DNA from: DATFVA01 sp963747755 | Lineage (GTDB): Bacteria > Bacteroidota > Ignavibacteria > Ignavibacteriales > Ignavibacteriaceae | Assembly: GCA_963747755.1 (NCBI GenBank) | Contig: CAVVGK010000014.1 | Coordinates: 620,001-684,000, forward strand | DNA: 64,000 bases | Reading direction: 5' to 3' | Shown here: positions 34,827-44,022 of the stretch, one piece after another | Position numbering within the stretch: the stretch's first letter is position 1 | Layout: every line of letters begins with the position of its first letter | The notes under the pieces: generated by a model | Database searches by the model: none | Told to the model about the DNA's origin: nothing | The model's input: the letters and a program-made list of their open reading frames with translations, nothing else | Translations under genes and position numbers: made by a program

Positions 34827-36089
34827 CTAAATATGCATTAAATTTGTCGTTACTTCATTTAGTTCTATCGGACCATTTTCACCTAATATCACAGTACCTC
34901 CAAGATTCACAACATGTTTACCTATTCCGCAATTTGGTTCAAATGCGAAAGTCATTCCCGGTTTCAGCGGAACATCTTTACCGACCAGAGGTATTCCACC
35001 CATCCTTCCATATCCTTTCCCTCCGGGGAGGACAGTAGACAAATCCTGAAAGCCGCTTATTAAGCCAAACGGATTCATTGTGTGAATCCATGGGTGAATA
35101 TTCCATCCTCCAATTTCCTGAACCGGTTTATGCATAGCTTCAACAACCTCACCGAATTTTATATTCGGCTTAAGCTTTTCTACTCCAATTTCATAGGATT
35201 CTCTGGCTGCCTTTGCAGCTTTTTCAAAATCAGAATGAACAGGTCCTACCGCAATAGCCGGTTGGTGTTGTGTTTCAAGCATTCCGAAACTGCAGAATAT
35301 TTCGGCCAAAATCACATCTCCCTCCTCTATAATTCTGGAAGAATTCGGCTTGTATAACCAGGTTGGTAAGCTCCATGAATAAAGTTCCTTTCCGGATGTA
35401 AGGAGCATAATGCTCGAAAAACATCCATACCTTGAAGCAACGGCCATTCCTTCAGAATAGATTTCTGCTTCCGAGATTCCGGGTACGACAGCATCACGAA
35501 GTGCTTCGCTCATTTTTTCTCCGACAAGTGCGGAATATTTTAATACCTCAAGTTCTTCGTCACTCTTTGAAGCGGTCAGCATTATAAACTGTCTTTGAAC
35601 AGATCTAAATTTTGCATCCGGCATATTATCCAGAATTGTTTTATAGGTATTGTAGGGAATCGCACCGTCGAAATAGAAGGGAGGGTACGGCTCAAGTCCA
35701 ATCACTCCAATTGTGCTTTTCATTAATCCCAATTTCTTTAATATCTCTGCGACAGTCTTTCCATTTTTCATATCGAAGATATTTTGCGGCTCGATCCAGA
35801 CTTCCTGATGTCTTAGCCTTTCCTGAAGATGATCCGAAGCGGCCATGGGAAAAGCAACAATTGAGATTGGTTCAGCATCTTTCGGAATAACTACTATTGC
35901 ACCCGGCCTGTCATTGGTAAAATAACTATCTGCACAAAAAGGAGCCGGGAAGGCCCCTTCCCTGTCGCCATAAACAATCAATGCATCAAGTTGTTCCTGT
36001 TCCATTAGCCGTCGGCCAAGTTCCCATCTTCTGTCGCGTTCATTTAATGAGTAAGTCGGAACTTTTTTGTCAAAAAGTTTTTCGTTCAT
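34827..36089 (-). CDS. M24-fold (Xaa-Pro peptidase/creatinase-like) protein with an unusual metal site
   Basis: 420 residues: a creatinase-type N-terminal domain (RRLMEQEQLDALIVYGDRE, PGAIVVIPKDAEPISIVAF) and a pita-bread C-terminal domain (ILTASKSDEELEVLKYSALVG, region 200 on). The five metal ligands of active M24 peptidases are not all visible: the first D-x10-D stretch reads GDVILAEIFCSFGMLE, the final E region reads GGTVILGE. A His (WIHTMNP) and the Glu in FAFEPNC remain. It may therefore be a metal-independent enzyme like creatinase or a non-peptidase homologue. Upstream 36168-36222 has two copies of a CGA(A)GTTGTATAA motif. Confidence 0.75.
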   Translation of the reverse strand: MNEKLFDKKVPTYSLNERDRRWELGRRLMEQEQLDALIVYGDREGAFPAPFCADSYFTNDRPGAIVVIPKDAEPISIVAFPMAASDHLQERLRHQEVWIEPQNIFDMKNGKTVAEILKKLGLMKSTIGVIGLEPYPPFYFDGAIPYNTYKTILDNMPDAKFRSVQRQFIMLTASKSDEELEVLKYSALVGEKMSEALRDAVVPGISEAEIYSEGMAVASRYGCFSSIMLLTSGKELYSWSLPTWLYKPNSSRIIEEGDVILAEIFCSFGMLETQHQPAIAVGPVHSDFEKAAKAARESYEIGVEKLKPNIKFGEVVEAMHKPVQEIGGWNIHPWIHTMNPFGLISGFQDLSTVLPGGKGYGRMGGIPLVGKDVPLKPGMTFAFEPNCGIGKHVVNLGGTVILGENGPIELNEVTTNLMHI

Positions 36090-36314
36090 TTCTGCCTCCG
36101 TATTTCATTTTTATTTGTTAGAATGAATTTCATTAATTTTCTTTGTATCAGATAATACATAGTTGGTGCCAAAAGACTTCGAGTTGTATAAAAATGAAGT
36201 ACCACGAAGTTGTATAAGGAGTTAAGAGAATAACTATATATTTGTGTTTGTGAAGTAGAAGCTGGAAGGTTATGGTATTTCAGAATTAGTTATGAAATAT
36301 CGCTTCCGGGCGGT

Positions 36315-37355
36315 TTAATTTTGATTTATTTTTCTTATTCCAAACTTCTGAATTTTTGAACGAAGTGTGGATGGATTGAGGCCGAGCAGCTTTGCTGCAC
36401 CGCGAGGACCATTAATTACCCCATTCGTTTTATATAATACTTTTGAGATATGCTGCTTCTCGATATCGTATAGGTTAGTTACTTCGGGTGGATTCGTAAT
36501 CTGAAAATTCTCAATAACAGGCACTATTGGTTTAAATATGCCATCTTTAAGGAGAATCACAGCACGTTCTACAATATTCTGAAGCTCACGCACGTTCCCC
36601 GGCCATTCGTATTCCTGTAAGTTTTGTAAAATATCATCAGATATTACTCTGATCTTTTTGTTCATTCTTTTTGCATAAATACCGGCAAAATATTTACATA
36701 ATAACGGGATGTCTTCACGCCGTTCTTTTAATGGTGGTACTCGTATGGGGAAAACATTTAATCGAAAAAAGAGATCACTTCTAAATTTATTATCTCCAAC
36801 AAGCATGGATAAATTTTGGTTCGTAGCAGCTATGACCCTTACATTTACATGAATAGTCCTGTAATTGCCTAATCTTTCAAATTCCTGCTCTTGTAGAACT
36901 CTGAGTAATTTTGGCTGAAGTTCTAAAGGAATATCCCCTATTTCATCCAAAAATAAAGTCCCTCCGTTAGCAACTTCAAAACGTCCGATTTTTCTTTCAA
37001 TTGCTCCGGTAAATGCACCTTTCTCATGTCCGAATAGTTCACTTTCCAATAAACCGTGAGGGATGGCGGCACAATTCAATTTTACAAAATTGTTTTCTGC
37101 CCGGCTGCTGTTATTATGAATTGCTCTTGCGATTAATTCTTTTCCTGTTCCTGTTTCCCCCTCAATTAAAACAGTTGAATCAGTCGGTGCAACGACTTTA
37201 CTTTGCTTAATTACTTTTTTTAGTTTTTTACTATTACCGACTATCTCTCCAAAATAAGTTTCAGCTTTTATTTCGTCTTCTTGAAACAATTTAAATACCT
37301 TCTTATTTAAATTTTTATTAAACCATGTTTTCCCAAAAGGTGACAAATATGTCAT
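36315..37355 (-). CDS. Sigma-54-dependent transcriptional activator without a sensor domain
   Basis: 346 residues. The AAA+ domain is complete: Walker A GETGTGKELIARAIH (about residue 65), ELFGHEKGAFTGA with an intact sigma-54 contact loop, Walker B GGTLFLDEIGD, RADLFFRLNVFPI-type sensor region (here RSDLFFRLNVF) and YEWPGNVRELQNIVERAV. A Fis-type helix-turn-helix closes the protein (AAKLLGLNPSTLRSKIQKFG). The first 35 residues are too short for a receiver, GAF or PAS domain, so activity may be set by expression or by a partner protein. It is next to the M24 gene, which is a possible target. Confidence 0.9.
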   Translation of the reverse strand: MTYLSPFGKTWFNKNLNKKVFKLFQEDEIKAETYFGEIVGNSKKLKKVIKQSKVVAPTDSTVLIEGETGTGKELIARAIHNNSSRAENNFVKLNCAAIPHGLLESELFGHEKGAFTGAIERKIGRFEVANGGTLFLDEIGDIPLELQPKLLRVLQEQEFERLGNYRTIHVNVRVIAATNQNLSMLVGDNKFRSDLFFRLNVFPIRVPPLKERREDIPLLCKYFAGIYAKRMNKKIRVISDDILQNLQEYEWPGNVRELQNIVERAVILLKDGIFKPIVPVIENFQITNPPEVTNLYDIEKQHISKVLYKTNGVINGPRGAAKLLGLNPSTLRSKIQKFGIRKINQN

Positions 37356-37460
37356 AATACTTTACATCAAAATTAATTGAGCATTTCTATTGTGTATAGT
37401 AAATTTTCGACATCCTATTTTACTACAATGACATCATCCTGGAAATACTTTGACCCTGGA

Positions 37461-38729
37461 TTAATGAAGAACTGTCAATTTATTTTGTTTCCGTACTACT
37501 GAATCAGGTTTATTCAATGGTGCAGCGGAATAATGTTTAAGCTCTATATTATCTGTCATATATTTTTGTACAAACTTCTTTGCAATAAATGACCAGGACA
37601 TTACATTATTAAAAGTACGTCGTAACCAGATAGAAAAATAGTTTTGTGGAACCAATGAATGTGCAAAGCTTTTGGCTACCTTCTGCTTATACTCTATAAA
37701 TGGTTTAAATATTGCCTCATATTGCTTAAATGCCGCCTCGTAATTTCCATTTGCTTCTTTTAGTTCTCCGGCAAGAATATAAGCAGCAACCATTGCAAGC
37801 GAAGAACCTTGCCCTGCTAACAGTGATGGGGCAAAAGCGGAATCTCCAAGCAGAGCTACTCTACCTTTCGACCAATGCTCCATCCTGATTTGACTTACAG
37901 AATCAAAATAAAAATCATCTGCATCAGCTAATCTTTCAAGCAATGCTTGACTTTCCCATTCCATATCTCTGAATTCATCACGAAGTATTTGTTTTTGTCC
38001 GTCTAAATTTTGATGTGAATATCCCAATATTCGATCTGATGCGAAAATAAATAATGCAGTTAATTCATTTTCATTGATCGAATAAATATCAAGCTGTTTT
38101 CCGGGTATGGTGTGACTAAAATATGAATTTTCTGTTTTTATGGGATTATCGATCGGAAGATAATTTCTGACTGTGAAAGCTGCTACATAATAACCAAAAT
38201 ACTTTTCAAAATATTCATCATCGCCGAATATCAGATTCCTTACGTCAGAATGCAGCCCGTCAGTTCCTACTACCAGGTCGAAATGACGTTCTTCTCCGCT
38301 TCTAAAAGTTACAAGTGTATCGTTTGAGTTTTCTTCAATTCTTCTTATTGAATCTCCGAAGATGGTTTCGGTGTCTGTATTAAGATGATTGAAAATAGCT
38401 TTTGATAGGTCGCTCCTGAATAAATTTAAATACCGGTTATTCAGTAAGCCTCTCATATGAAAAGAGTTAAGTGCACCCTGCCGGTTGCCTTTTTTATCAA
38501 CAAAAACCAGCTCTTTTATTTTGAGATCGGCCTTTTTAAGCTCCTGAAGTATCCCCATCTTTTCCGCGACTTCAAAACCAGCGCCTACAAAATCGATAGC
38601 ATATCCGCCTTCTCTAAGGACAGGAGATTGTTCAACTATTGTGGGATTGAATCCGTACAGTTTCAACCAATACGCAAGAGTCGGCCCTGCTATTCCGGCC
38701 CCGGATATCAGGATATTTTTATTTTCCAT
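37461..38729 (-). CDS. FAD-dependent monooxygenase (PHBH/TetX-like)
   Basis: 422 residues from the ATG at 38729, which has GAAAGAGG upstream; the longer frame from 38756 is less likely. FAD sites: ILISGAGIAGPTLAYWLKLY at the N-terminus, the DG motif in DLVVGTDGLHSDVR (about 160), and ALLGDSAFAPSLLAGQGSSL (about 290). The family includes aromatic hydroxylases and tetracycline-inactivating enzymes; the substrate is not evident. The C-terminal 40 residues are basic and unrecognised. The AraC-type gene upstream on the same strand (gap of about 170 nt) is a possible regulator. Confidence 0.88.
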   Translation of the reverse strand: MENKNILISGAGIAGPTLAYWLKLYGFNPTIVEQSPVLREGGYAIDFVGAGFEVAEKMGILQELKKADLKIKELVFVDKKGNRQGALNSFHMRGLLNNRYLNLFRSDLSKAIFNHLNTDTETIFGDSIRRIEENSNDTLVTFRSGEERHFDLVVGTDGLHSDVRNLIFGDDEYFEKYFGYYVAAFTVRNYLPIDNPIKTENSYFSHTIPGKQLDIYSINENELTALFIFASDRILGYSHQNLDGQKQILRDEFRDMEWESQALLERLADADDFYFDSVSQIRMEHWSKGRVALLGDSAFAPSLLAGQGSSLAMVAAYILAGELKEANGNYEAAFKQYEAIFKPFIEYKQKVAKSFAHSLVPQNYFSIWLRRTFNNVMSWSFIAKKFVQKYMTDNIELKHYSAAPLNKPDSVVRKQNKLTVLH

Positions 38730-38898
38730 AATTATGCCTCTTTCCATTGTTTTCAATTATTTAATTTCATCGTTATAGTCTATCATTTCATTGCTTCTAA
38801 AATTAAATCTGAACTGAATTAAAGTATTGTAATTTTTAGACAAGCTGCTGATTCAGATGATTTTGGTACTATACTGATTTTTTAAGCCGGGTGGATAA

Positions 38899-39798
38899 TT
38901 AGAGCAGGGATCTTTTTATGTCGAAGTGATTGAGAAATTCCTGAGGAGTTAATCCTGTAAAATATTCGAATTCCTTAATAAAGTGCGATTGATCGAAATA
39001 AGAATTATTGTAAGCTAGTTCTGAAAAGGTTGTGAAACTTTCAGTTTGGATGTTACGGAGGACACGTTGAAATCTCAAAATCCTGTTCAAATACTTCGGA
39101 GTAAAGCCTATCTCCCTCAAAAATATTCTTTCTATCCTTTTGTAAGAATAACCGGTTTCATTGCGCAGTTGATCTACTGAAGCAATATTATTTGCCCGAA
39201 GAATATTTGACATCGTTAAGCCGGGCAAATGCGGCTTATTAAGACAGAAAGATATTCTCTTTAATAAAAAAGATTCAATAATTCTGATTTTGTCTGAAAT
39301 ACTTTTAGCCTCATAAAGCTTTTCTTCTATTTCGCTGATTATATTTCCAAACAATTGTTCCAGGTTAACAAAAGAATCTGAGATTTCTTTTGCAGGAATT
39401 TTTAAAAAAGGATAAAAGCCTCCAGGGCGGAATCTTATTCCCAAAACATTCGTTAATCCATTTTCTGCAAAATATGTATTGTATTTTCTACCGCCAATAA
39501 GATGTGCACGAGAGATATTAGTGAAGCTTTCATTATTCATTTTAATATCGTACTCTGCATCAAACAAAAACAATATGTAAATACTTCCGTCTTGAATTAT
39601 TTTTGCGGAATGATTTACAGGATGTTTGCTTTTTGAAATCCAGTAATATTCGATATATTTTTTGAGTATTCTCTGAGGTAAGATCCTTCTAAATGATAAT
39701 AAAAAATCATCCATTTTACCATCAATCATCATATCATTGATAATCACAAAAGGTTTGTGATCCTCAATGCCATCAAACTGCTTTTTGATATTTTTCAT
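38899..39798 (-). CDS. AraC-family transcriptional regulator
   Basis: 299 residues with an N-terminal DUF6597-like ligand domain (LPQRILKKYIEYYWISKSKH, then GGRKYNTYFAENGLTNVLGI and FRPGGFYPFLKIPAKEIS) and a C-terminal AraC double helix-turn-helix (SVDQLRNETGYSYKRIERIF, then FTTFSELAYNNSYFDQSHFI and EFEYFTGLTPQEF). It lies upstream of the monooxygenase gene on the same strand. Confidence 0.9.
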   Translation of the reverse strand: MKNIKKQFDGIEDHKPFVIINDMMIDGKMDDFLLSFRRILPQRILKKYIEYYWISKSKHPVNHSAKIIQDGSIYILFLFDAEYDIKMNNESFTNISRAHLIGGRKYNTYFAENGLTNVLGIRFRPGGFYPFLKIPAKEISDSFVNLEQLFGNIISEIEEKLYEAKSISDKIRIIESFLLKRISFCLNKPHLPGLTMSNILRANNIASVDQLRNETGYSYKRIERIFLREIGFTPKYLNRILRFQRVLRNIQTESFTTFSELAYNNSYFDQSHFIKEFEYFTGLTPQEFLNHFDIKRSLL

Positions 39799-39931
39799 CT
39801 TGAGATAAAATCAATTTATAGCAGTTTAAATATTAATAATATAAATGATCTATTTAATCACCATTAATTATAGGCGTGAGGTCAAATACAGGTTTTAGAT
39901 ATTGTATTCTTCAATTCGACTGAATATTTAT

Positions 39932-40468
39932 TCAGGGCAGCTTATCGAGTACTTCTTTTGCCTGGTTAAAATGTCTTTGTTCATGTTTTACAATAATCTC
40001 AAAAGCTGTCTCTAATTTATATACAATATTTTTATTTGCAGGGGAGGAAATTATGGTCCCTTCCGAGATTAAATCAATTGAATTACTAATAATATTTTTC
40101 AAATCCTTTTGGTGATTTTCAAATCTTTTAAGAATATCGGAAGATATCTCACTAACCGTAGGTTCCCATATTGGAAATGTTTTGGTCCTTCTATGTCTAT
40201 CCGGAGAAACAGATTTTAAAATCATTTTGCCTAATAAAGAAACAATGAAATTTATTTTTGACGTGAATGGCGGTTTATAATCAGTATTTCGGATTGATTC
40301 AATTATCGGGTAATAAGATTCATTAACAATAATCAGGTGTTCAATATTTTGAGATATGCTCCAGGTTTGGAGATCTGGTTTCCAGTTTAATTGTTCACCT
40401 GTTAATGCAGCAAATGAATTGACGAATTTTTTTGTAATTTCATCAACTTGTGTAATTATGTTATCCAT
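39932..40468 (-). CDS. DinB-family protein
   Basis: 178 residues with the DinB four-helix metal-binding fold: TQVDEITKKFVNSFAALTGE, WSISQNIEHLIIVNESYYPI and the ending IIVKHEQRHFNQAKEVLD, giving three His ligands (HLI, HEQRH). Members include thiol-dependent transferases and stress proteins. It is 105 nt downstream of the ECF sigma factor gene on the same strand and may be part of that operon. Confidence 0.82.
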   Translation of the reverse strand: MDNIITQVDEITKKFVNSFAALTGEQLNWKPDLQTWSISQNIEHLIIVNESYYPIIESIRNTDYKPPFTSKINFIVSLLGKMILKSVSPDRHRRTKTFPIWEPTVSEISSDILKRFENHQKDLKNIISNSIDLISEGTIISSPANKNIVYKLETAFEIIVKHEQRHFNQAKEVLDKLP

Positions 40469-40573
40469 TTTATTTCTTCTTTTATTTCAAAAAAGTTAGA
40501 ATTTAATTTGTGAACCATAATTATAAACTTATAAATCGCATCACCGTTCTTCAGTATTTCGTCCGGGAAATGA

Positions 40574-41809
40574 TCACTGTTCGTCCAATTTATCAATTTT
40601 CTTTTTAATATTCTGTTTTTCAGTATTGGTTTTGGTCATAGTAAGAGCTTTCATAAAATGCTCTTTTGCTAGTGTGTTGTTTAAATCTGTGTATAGCTCT
40701 CCAAGCAGCGCAAAATAAAAATGATTATCAGTCAGTTTCAGCTTTTCCGCTTCTTTTATCGCCTCTTCTTTCCCGCGTGCCTTTCCAAGTGCATAAGTCC
40801 TGTTTAAGGCGGCTGCAGGCGAATACTCTATCTGTAGAAGCTTATTATAAAGCTGCAGAATGTTTTCCCATTTTTCACTGGTGTCAGGTTTTTTTGTATT
40901 CCAGAAAGCTATTGCCGCTTCCAGATGATATTTAGAAACATTGTTTCCGTTTGCCGAACAGTTCAGAAAATATTCGCCCTTACGGATTAAATCTGAGTCC
41001 CATAAATCCGTGCTCTGCTCCTCGTACAGTATCAGTCTTCCGTTTTTATCAAAGCGTGCATCAAACCTCGAAGCATGAAAGCACATTAATGATAATAATG
41101 CGTTTACCTGCGGTTTGTTCGTATATTTATTCTCGATAAGCATATAGCATAAACGCATTGCGTCAATACACAGATCCTTCCGCAGGGTTTGGTTCTGACT
41201 TACAGAATAATAGCCCTCATTAAACAACAGGTAGATTGTTCTCAGAACGATCTCCAGCCGCTTTTCTATCTCTTCGGGACCGGGAAGTTCAATCTTTACC
41301 TTTTCACTGCGGAGCTTTTCTTTAGCTCTGAACAATCTTTTATTTATTGTTTCTTTGTTTGTTAAAAAAGCATCAGCGATCTCTTCGATGCCGAAACCGC
41401 AAAGGATCCGGAGTGATAAGCCTATCTGAGCTTCGGGTGAAATTGAGGGATGACAGACCGCAAACATCATTTGAAGCTGACTGTCGTTAATATTTTGAGG
41501 AGACAGATCTACTTCATACCCGCTTGAGCCGGATAGTTCGCTCTTTATTTCCGGGGCTATTTTATTTTCGAATGTGGCGTTACGGTGTAAATAATTTTTG
41601 GCTTTATTCCTTGCCACGGTATAAAGCCATGCCGCAGGATTAGGAGGGATGCCTTTCAAACCCCATGTTTCCGATGCGGTTAAAAAAGTATCTCCTGCTA
41701 TATCCTCGGCAATTTCAATCTGATCAAATCCAAACCTTCGGCAAAGTACGGAAACGATTTTCCTGTATTCTGTCCTGAACAGGTGCGGAATTAATTCTTT
41801 TTCTGACAT
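40574..41809 (-). CDS. ECF sigma factor of the ECF42 type with C-terminal TPR-like extension
   Basis: 411 residues. Sigma region 2 is at the N-terminus (EYRKIVSVLCRRFGFDQIEI, AEDIAGDTFLTASETW, GIPPNPAAWLYTVARNKAKN), region 4 follows (SLRILCGFGIEEIADAFLTN), and a long C-terminal DUF6596/TPR-like domain fills the rest (LFNEGYYSVSQNQTLRKDL, YALGKARGKEEAIKEAEKL). This domain architecture with a YciI (DGPF) gene next to it is the hallmark of group ECF42, where the C-terminal extension rather than an anti-sigma factor controls activity. The neighbouring YciI and AhpD-like genes are presumably in the same operon. Confidence 0.9.
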   Translation of the reverse strand: MSEKELIPHLFRTEYRKIVSVLCRRFGFDQIEIAEDIAGDTFLTASETWGLKGIPPNPAAWLYTVARNKAKNYLHRNATFENKIAPEIKSELSGSSGYEVDLSPQNINDSQLQMMFAVCHPSISPEAQIGLSLRILCGFGIEEIADAFLTNKETINKRLFRAKEKLRSEKVKIELPGPEEIEKRLEIVLRTIYLLFNEGYYSVSQNQTLRKDLCIDAMRLCYMLIENKYTNKPQVNALLSLMCFHASRFDARFDKNGRLILYEEQSTDLWDSDLIRKGEYFLNCSANGNNVSKYHLEAAIAFWNTKKPDTSEKWENILQLYNKLLQIEYSPAAALNRTYALGKARGKEEAIKEAEKLKLTDNHFYFALLGELYTDLNNTLAKEHFMKALTMTKTNTEKQNIKKKIDKLDEQ

Positions 41810-41838
41810 ATAAATCTAATGAGACATAATTATTATCG

Positions 41839-42189
41839 TTATTCGGGATCAATCTGATCAATCTCTCGTATCTCAACATTTCCTCCCACTGCTAAAACCG
41901 GACATCCTTTAGCTATTTCAACAGCATCTTCGTAAGAATCGGTTTTGATAATAGAATAACCTCCCACCGATTCTTTTATTTCGGAATAAGGACCGTCTGT
42001 TATTACGTTATGCGCTTTAACAACTTTACCGCTTGATGACAGGCGGTTTCCTCTTTCAACTAATTTATTCTGAGCTGCCACGCCGCCTATCCAGTCCATC
42101 CATTTTTTTGTTGTAGCCTGCATTTCTTCCGGGGAAGCGGATGTCCGGGCTTTTAATTCATTTCTGAATATTAACAGGAATTCCTTCAT
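41839..42189 (-). CDS. YciI-like (DGPF) protein
   Basis: 116 residues with the YCII fold: MKEFLLIFRNELKARTSASP, WMDWIGGVAAQNKLVERGNR, NVITDGPYSEIKESVGGYSI (the DGPF signature, here DGPY) and the ending NVEIREIDQ. It sits 29 nt upstream of the ECF42 sigma gene and 44 nt downstream of the AhpD-like gene. In ECF42 loci this protein is the usual target-gene product; its biochemical role is unclear. Confidence 0.9.
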   Translation of the reverse strand: MKEFLLIFRNELKARTSASPEEMQATTKKWMDWIGGVAAQNKLVERGNRLSSSGKVVKAHNVITDGPYSEIKESVGGYSIIKTDSYEDAVEIAKGCPVLAVGGNVEIREIDQIDPE

Positions 42190-42233
42190 TTCATTCTCCT
42201 TTGTTTATCATAATTTATTTTACACTTAACTTT

Positions 42234-42707
42234 TTAATCCGCCTGTACCGCAAATTGTCCAGGCTGATAATCTCCTGCAGAAGTACGAAAAGCAATATTA
42301 ATACGATTATAACTATTTATTGCCACCACTGCTAAAGTTAAATCAATTAATTCCTCATCGGAAAATTGCTGCCGGACTTCTTCATAAATTTCGTCCGGTA
42401 CGTGACCGTCTGTGATCTTTGTAACAGCTTCGGTCCAGGCAAGTGCTGCACGTTCACGTTCACTGTAAAATGGCGCTTCCCGCCACGCATCCAGGACATA
42501 AATCCGCTGTTCGGTCTCGCCCGCTGCGCGTAAATCTTTTGAATGCATATCCAGACAGAAAGCACATCCGTTTATTTGTGACGCCCTATGACTTATCAAG
42601 TCCAAAAGCGTTTTTTCAATTGGTGATTTTTCCAGATACTTCCCGAATCCATACAATACTTTTGCGGCTTCGTGACCAACTTCATAAGCATTTATTCTGG
42701 GTTTCAT
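42234..42707 (-). CDS. AhpD-like carboxymuconolactone decarboxylase family protein
   Basis: 157 residues: KTLLDLISHRASQINGCAFC with the redox CxxC (CAFC near residue 55), LDMHSKDLRAAGETEQRIYV, AALAWTEAVTKITDGHVPDE and VVAINSYNRINIAFR. It matches the AhpD-like subfamily with CxxC...H proton-relay motifs and likely removes peroxides or reduces thiols. It is the first gene of the operon with YciI and the sigma factor, suggesting a response to oxidative or related stress. Confidence 0.88.
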   Translation of the reverse strand: MKPRINAYEVGHEAAKVLYGFGKYLEKSPIEKTLLDLISHRASQINGCAFCLDMHSKDLRAAGETEQRIYVLDAWREAPFYSERERAALAWTEAVTKITDGHVPDEIYEEVRQQFSDEELIDLTLAVVAINSYNRINIAFRTSAGDYQPGQFAVQAD

Positions 42708-42792
42708 TTCAGATCCTTAACTTTATTAATGAATAATTTAATTACACTTAAATAACAACTGAGACACCTGAAACAGGACATCAGATTCATAT

Positions 42793-43148
42793 TTATATTT
42801 GTAAGCTGTTATTTTTCCTGCAGCATTTTTTAAGGCTGGGCAGTCTTATACCTGCTCTTATCAATTGATTTGCATAACCCCATTCGTTATCGTACCAGCA
42901 CATAATTTTCACAAGATCTCCGTCAACAACTTTGGTCATTGTCAGGTCCACAAACCGCATCCCCGCTGTCTGAATTAGCCGACAACAACACATGCCCTGC
43001 ACCCGCTTTAATATGCTTCATCATATCTTCTCTTTTTGTAAAGAAGCCGGTGCATTCAAAAACTATGTCAATCTTAAGCTCTTTCCATGGAAGTTTTCCG
43101 GGATCCTTTTCATTAAAGACTTTGATTATCCCATCTACTTTCGTTTAA
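42793..43148 (-). pseudogene. gap: Decayed glyceraldehyde-3-phosphate dehydrogenase gene
   Basis: Reading leftward from 43148, one frame encodes part of the NAD-binding domain (KVFNEKDPGKLPWKELKIDI, then VFECTGFFTKREDMMKHIKA and GHVLLSANSDSGD). After a frame change, the C-terminal part follows (VDLTMTKVVDGDLVKIMCWY, then DNEWGYANQLI). The first 60-70 residues and the whole catalytic region around the active-site Cys are missing, so no active enzyme can be made. The two halves are joined by a deletion between about 42960 and 42975. A functional copy is probably elsewhere. Confidence 0.85.
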
Positions 43149-43150
43149 TT

Positions 43151-43648
43151 TCAAACAATCAGTCCTGCCCTCCCTGCAAAGGAGGGATGCTGATCTTCAC
43201 TTGTTCGGCCGCTTTCGAAATCAAAGTGCAATGAGACCTGCTCGTGCGCTATGAGCCAGTCTCCGTCAATCTTACGGAAACAAGCCGTATAGCGGACCCA
43301 GGGACCAATCTGCTGCCCGTTCTTCAATGTACCGCAAAGACGGTTGTAGCTGTGGCTGAATGCCACCCCGCCGCCAACAGTGATATTAAGATCACGGATC
43401 TCATACTTCAGGGGCGGTTCTACAATAGAAAAGATGTTTGTCCAGGCTTTTCGCTTCTCCCCTGCTCCCTGATATGTCCCTTCGACATCGAAAGATACCA
43501 CATCCGGAGCATAGATCGATATCACCTTGTCAGGATCCATGCTGGATAATGCTTTCACCAGGTTCTCAATCTTCCGCCGGATTCTGGTTTCCTCGACTGC
43601 CTGTTGCCGGCTGTAATTTATTTTTCCGATCCTTTTAAGTTGTTCCAT
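43151..43648 (-). CDS. SnoaL/ketosteroid isomerase-like protein
   Basis: 165 residues with the NTF2-like fold: ETRIRRKIENLVKALSSMDP, DKVISIYAPDVVSFDVEG, YQGAGEKRKAWTNIFSI, IRDLNITVGGGVAFSHSYNR, RYTACFRKIDGDWLIAHEQV, and a short tail. These are usual for the SnoaL_3/calcium-calmodulin kinase association-like group; no substrate is evident. The stop lies 3 nt from the decayed gap remnant. Confidence 0.78.
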   Translation of the reverse strand: MEQLKRIGKINYSRQQAVEETRIRRKIENLVKALSSMDPDKVISIYAPDVVSFDVEGTYQGAGEKRKAWTNIFSIVEPPLKYEIRDLNITVGGGVAFSHSYNRLCGTLKNGQQIGPWVRYTACFRKIDGDWLIAHEQVSLHFDFESGRTSEDQHPSFAGRAGLIV

Positions 43649-44022
43649 TTCTCAATCCTTTTTCCCTTACACTGAAAATTTGATTTACATTGTATTAACA
43701 ATTGAGAATACCATAATTGGACATCAAATATCCCGTAAGTTTGTACTGCATCAGGATTCCGTTTTTTTTGCTGCTTTATTTCTGCTTCATTTTAGATTTG
43801 GTGAAATATCTTCTGTATTAGCTGTTTAGGATTCATCAGATCACTCTCTTATGATTACATCAATAACGAATTGAAGTGATTGGATTGGGTGTGATTCATT
43901 TCAACGATGGAAAAATTAAGAATGAATGGATAGTTAAGACAAAGCAAAAAAGCCTTTGTACATTTCTGCACAAAGGCTTTTAAATTATCTTAGGGTATCC
44001 TGGAGACTGCCATCTTCAACTA
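43649..44022. other. Intergenic region with the nos-operon terminator
   Basis: 374 bp. It contains the terminator at 43947-43984 and AT-rich sequence upstream of the SnoaL-like gene. No gene was seen. Confidence 0.5.
43947..43984 (-). terminator. Terminator of the nos operon
   Basis: AAAAGCCTTTGT pairs with ACAAAGGCTTTT across a short loop, with A and T runs on either side. It lies 40 nt after the last nos-cluster gene. Confidence 0.85.
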
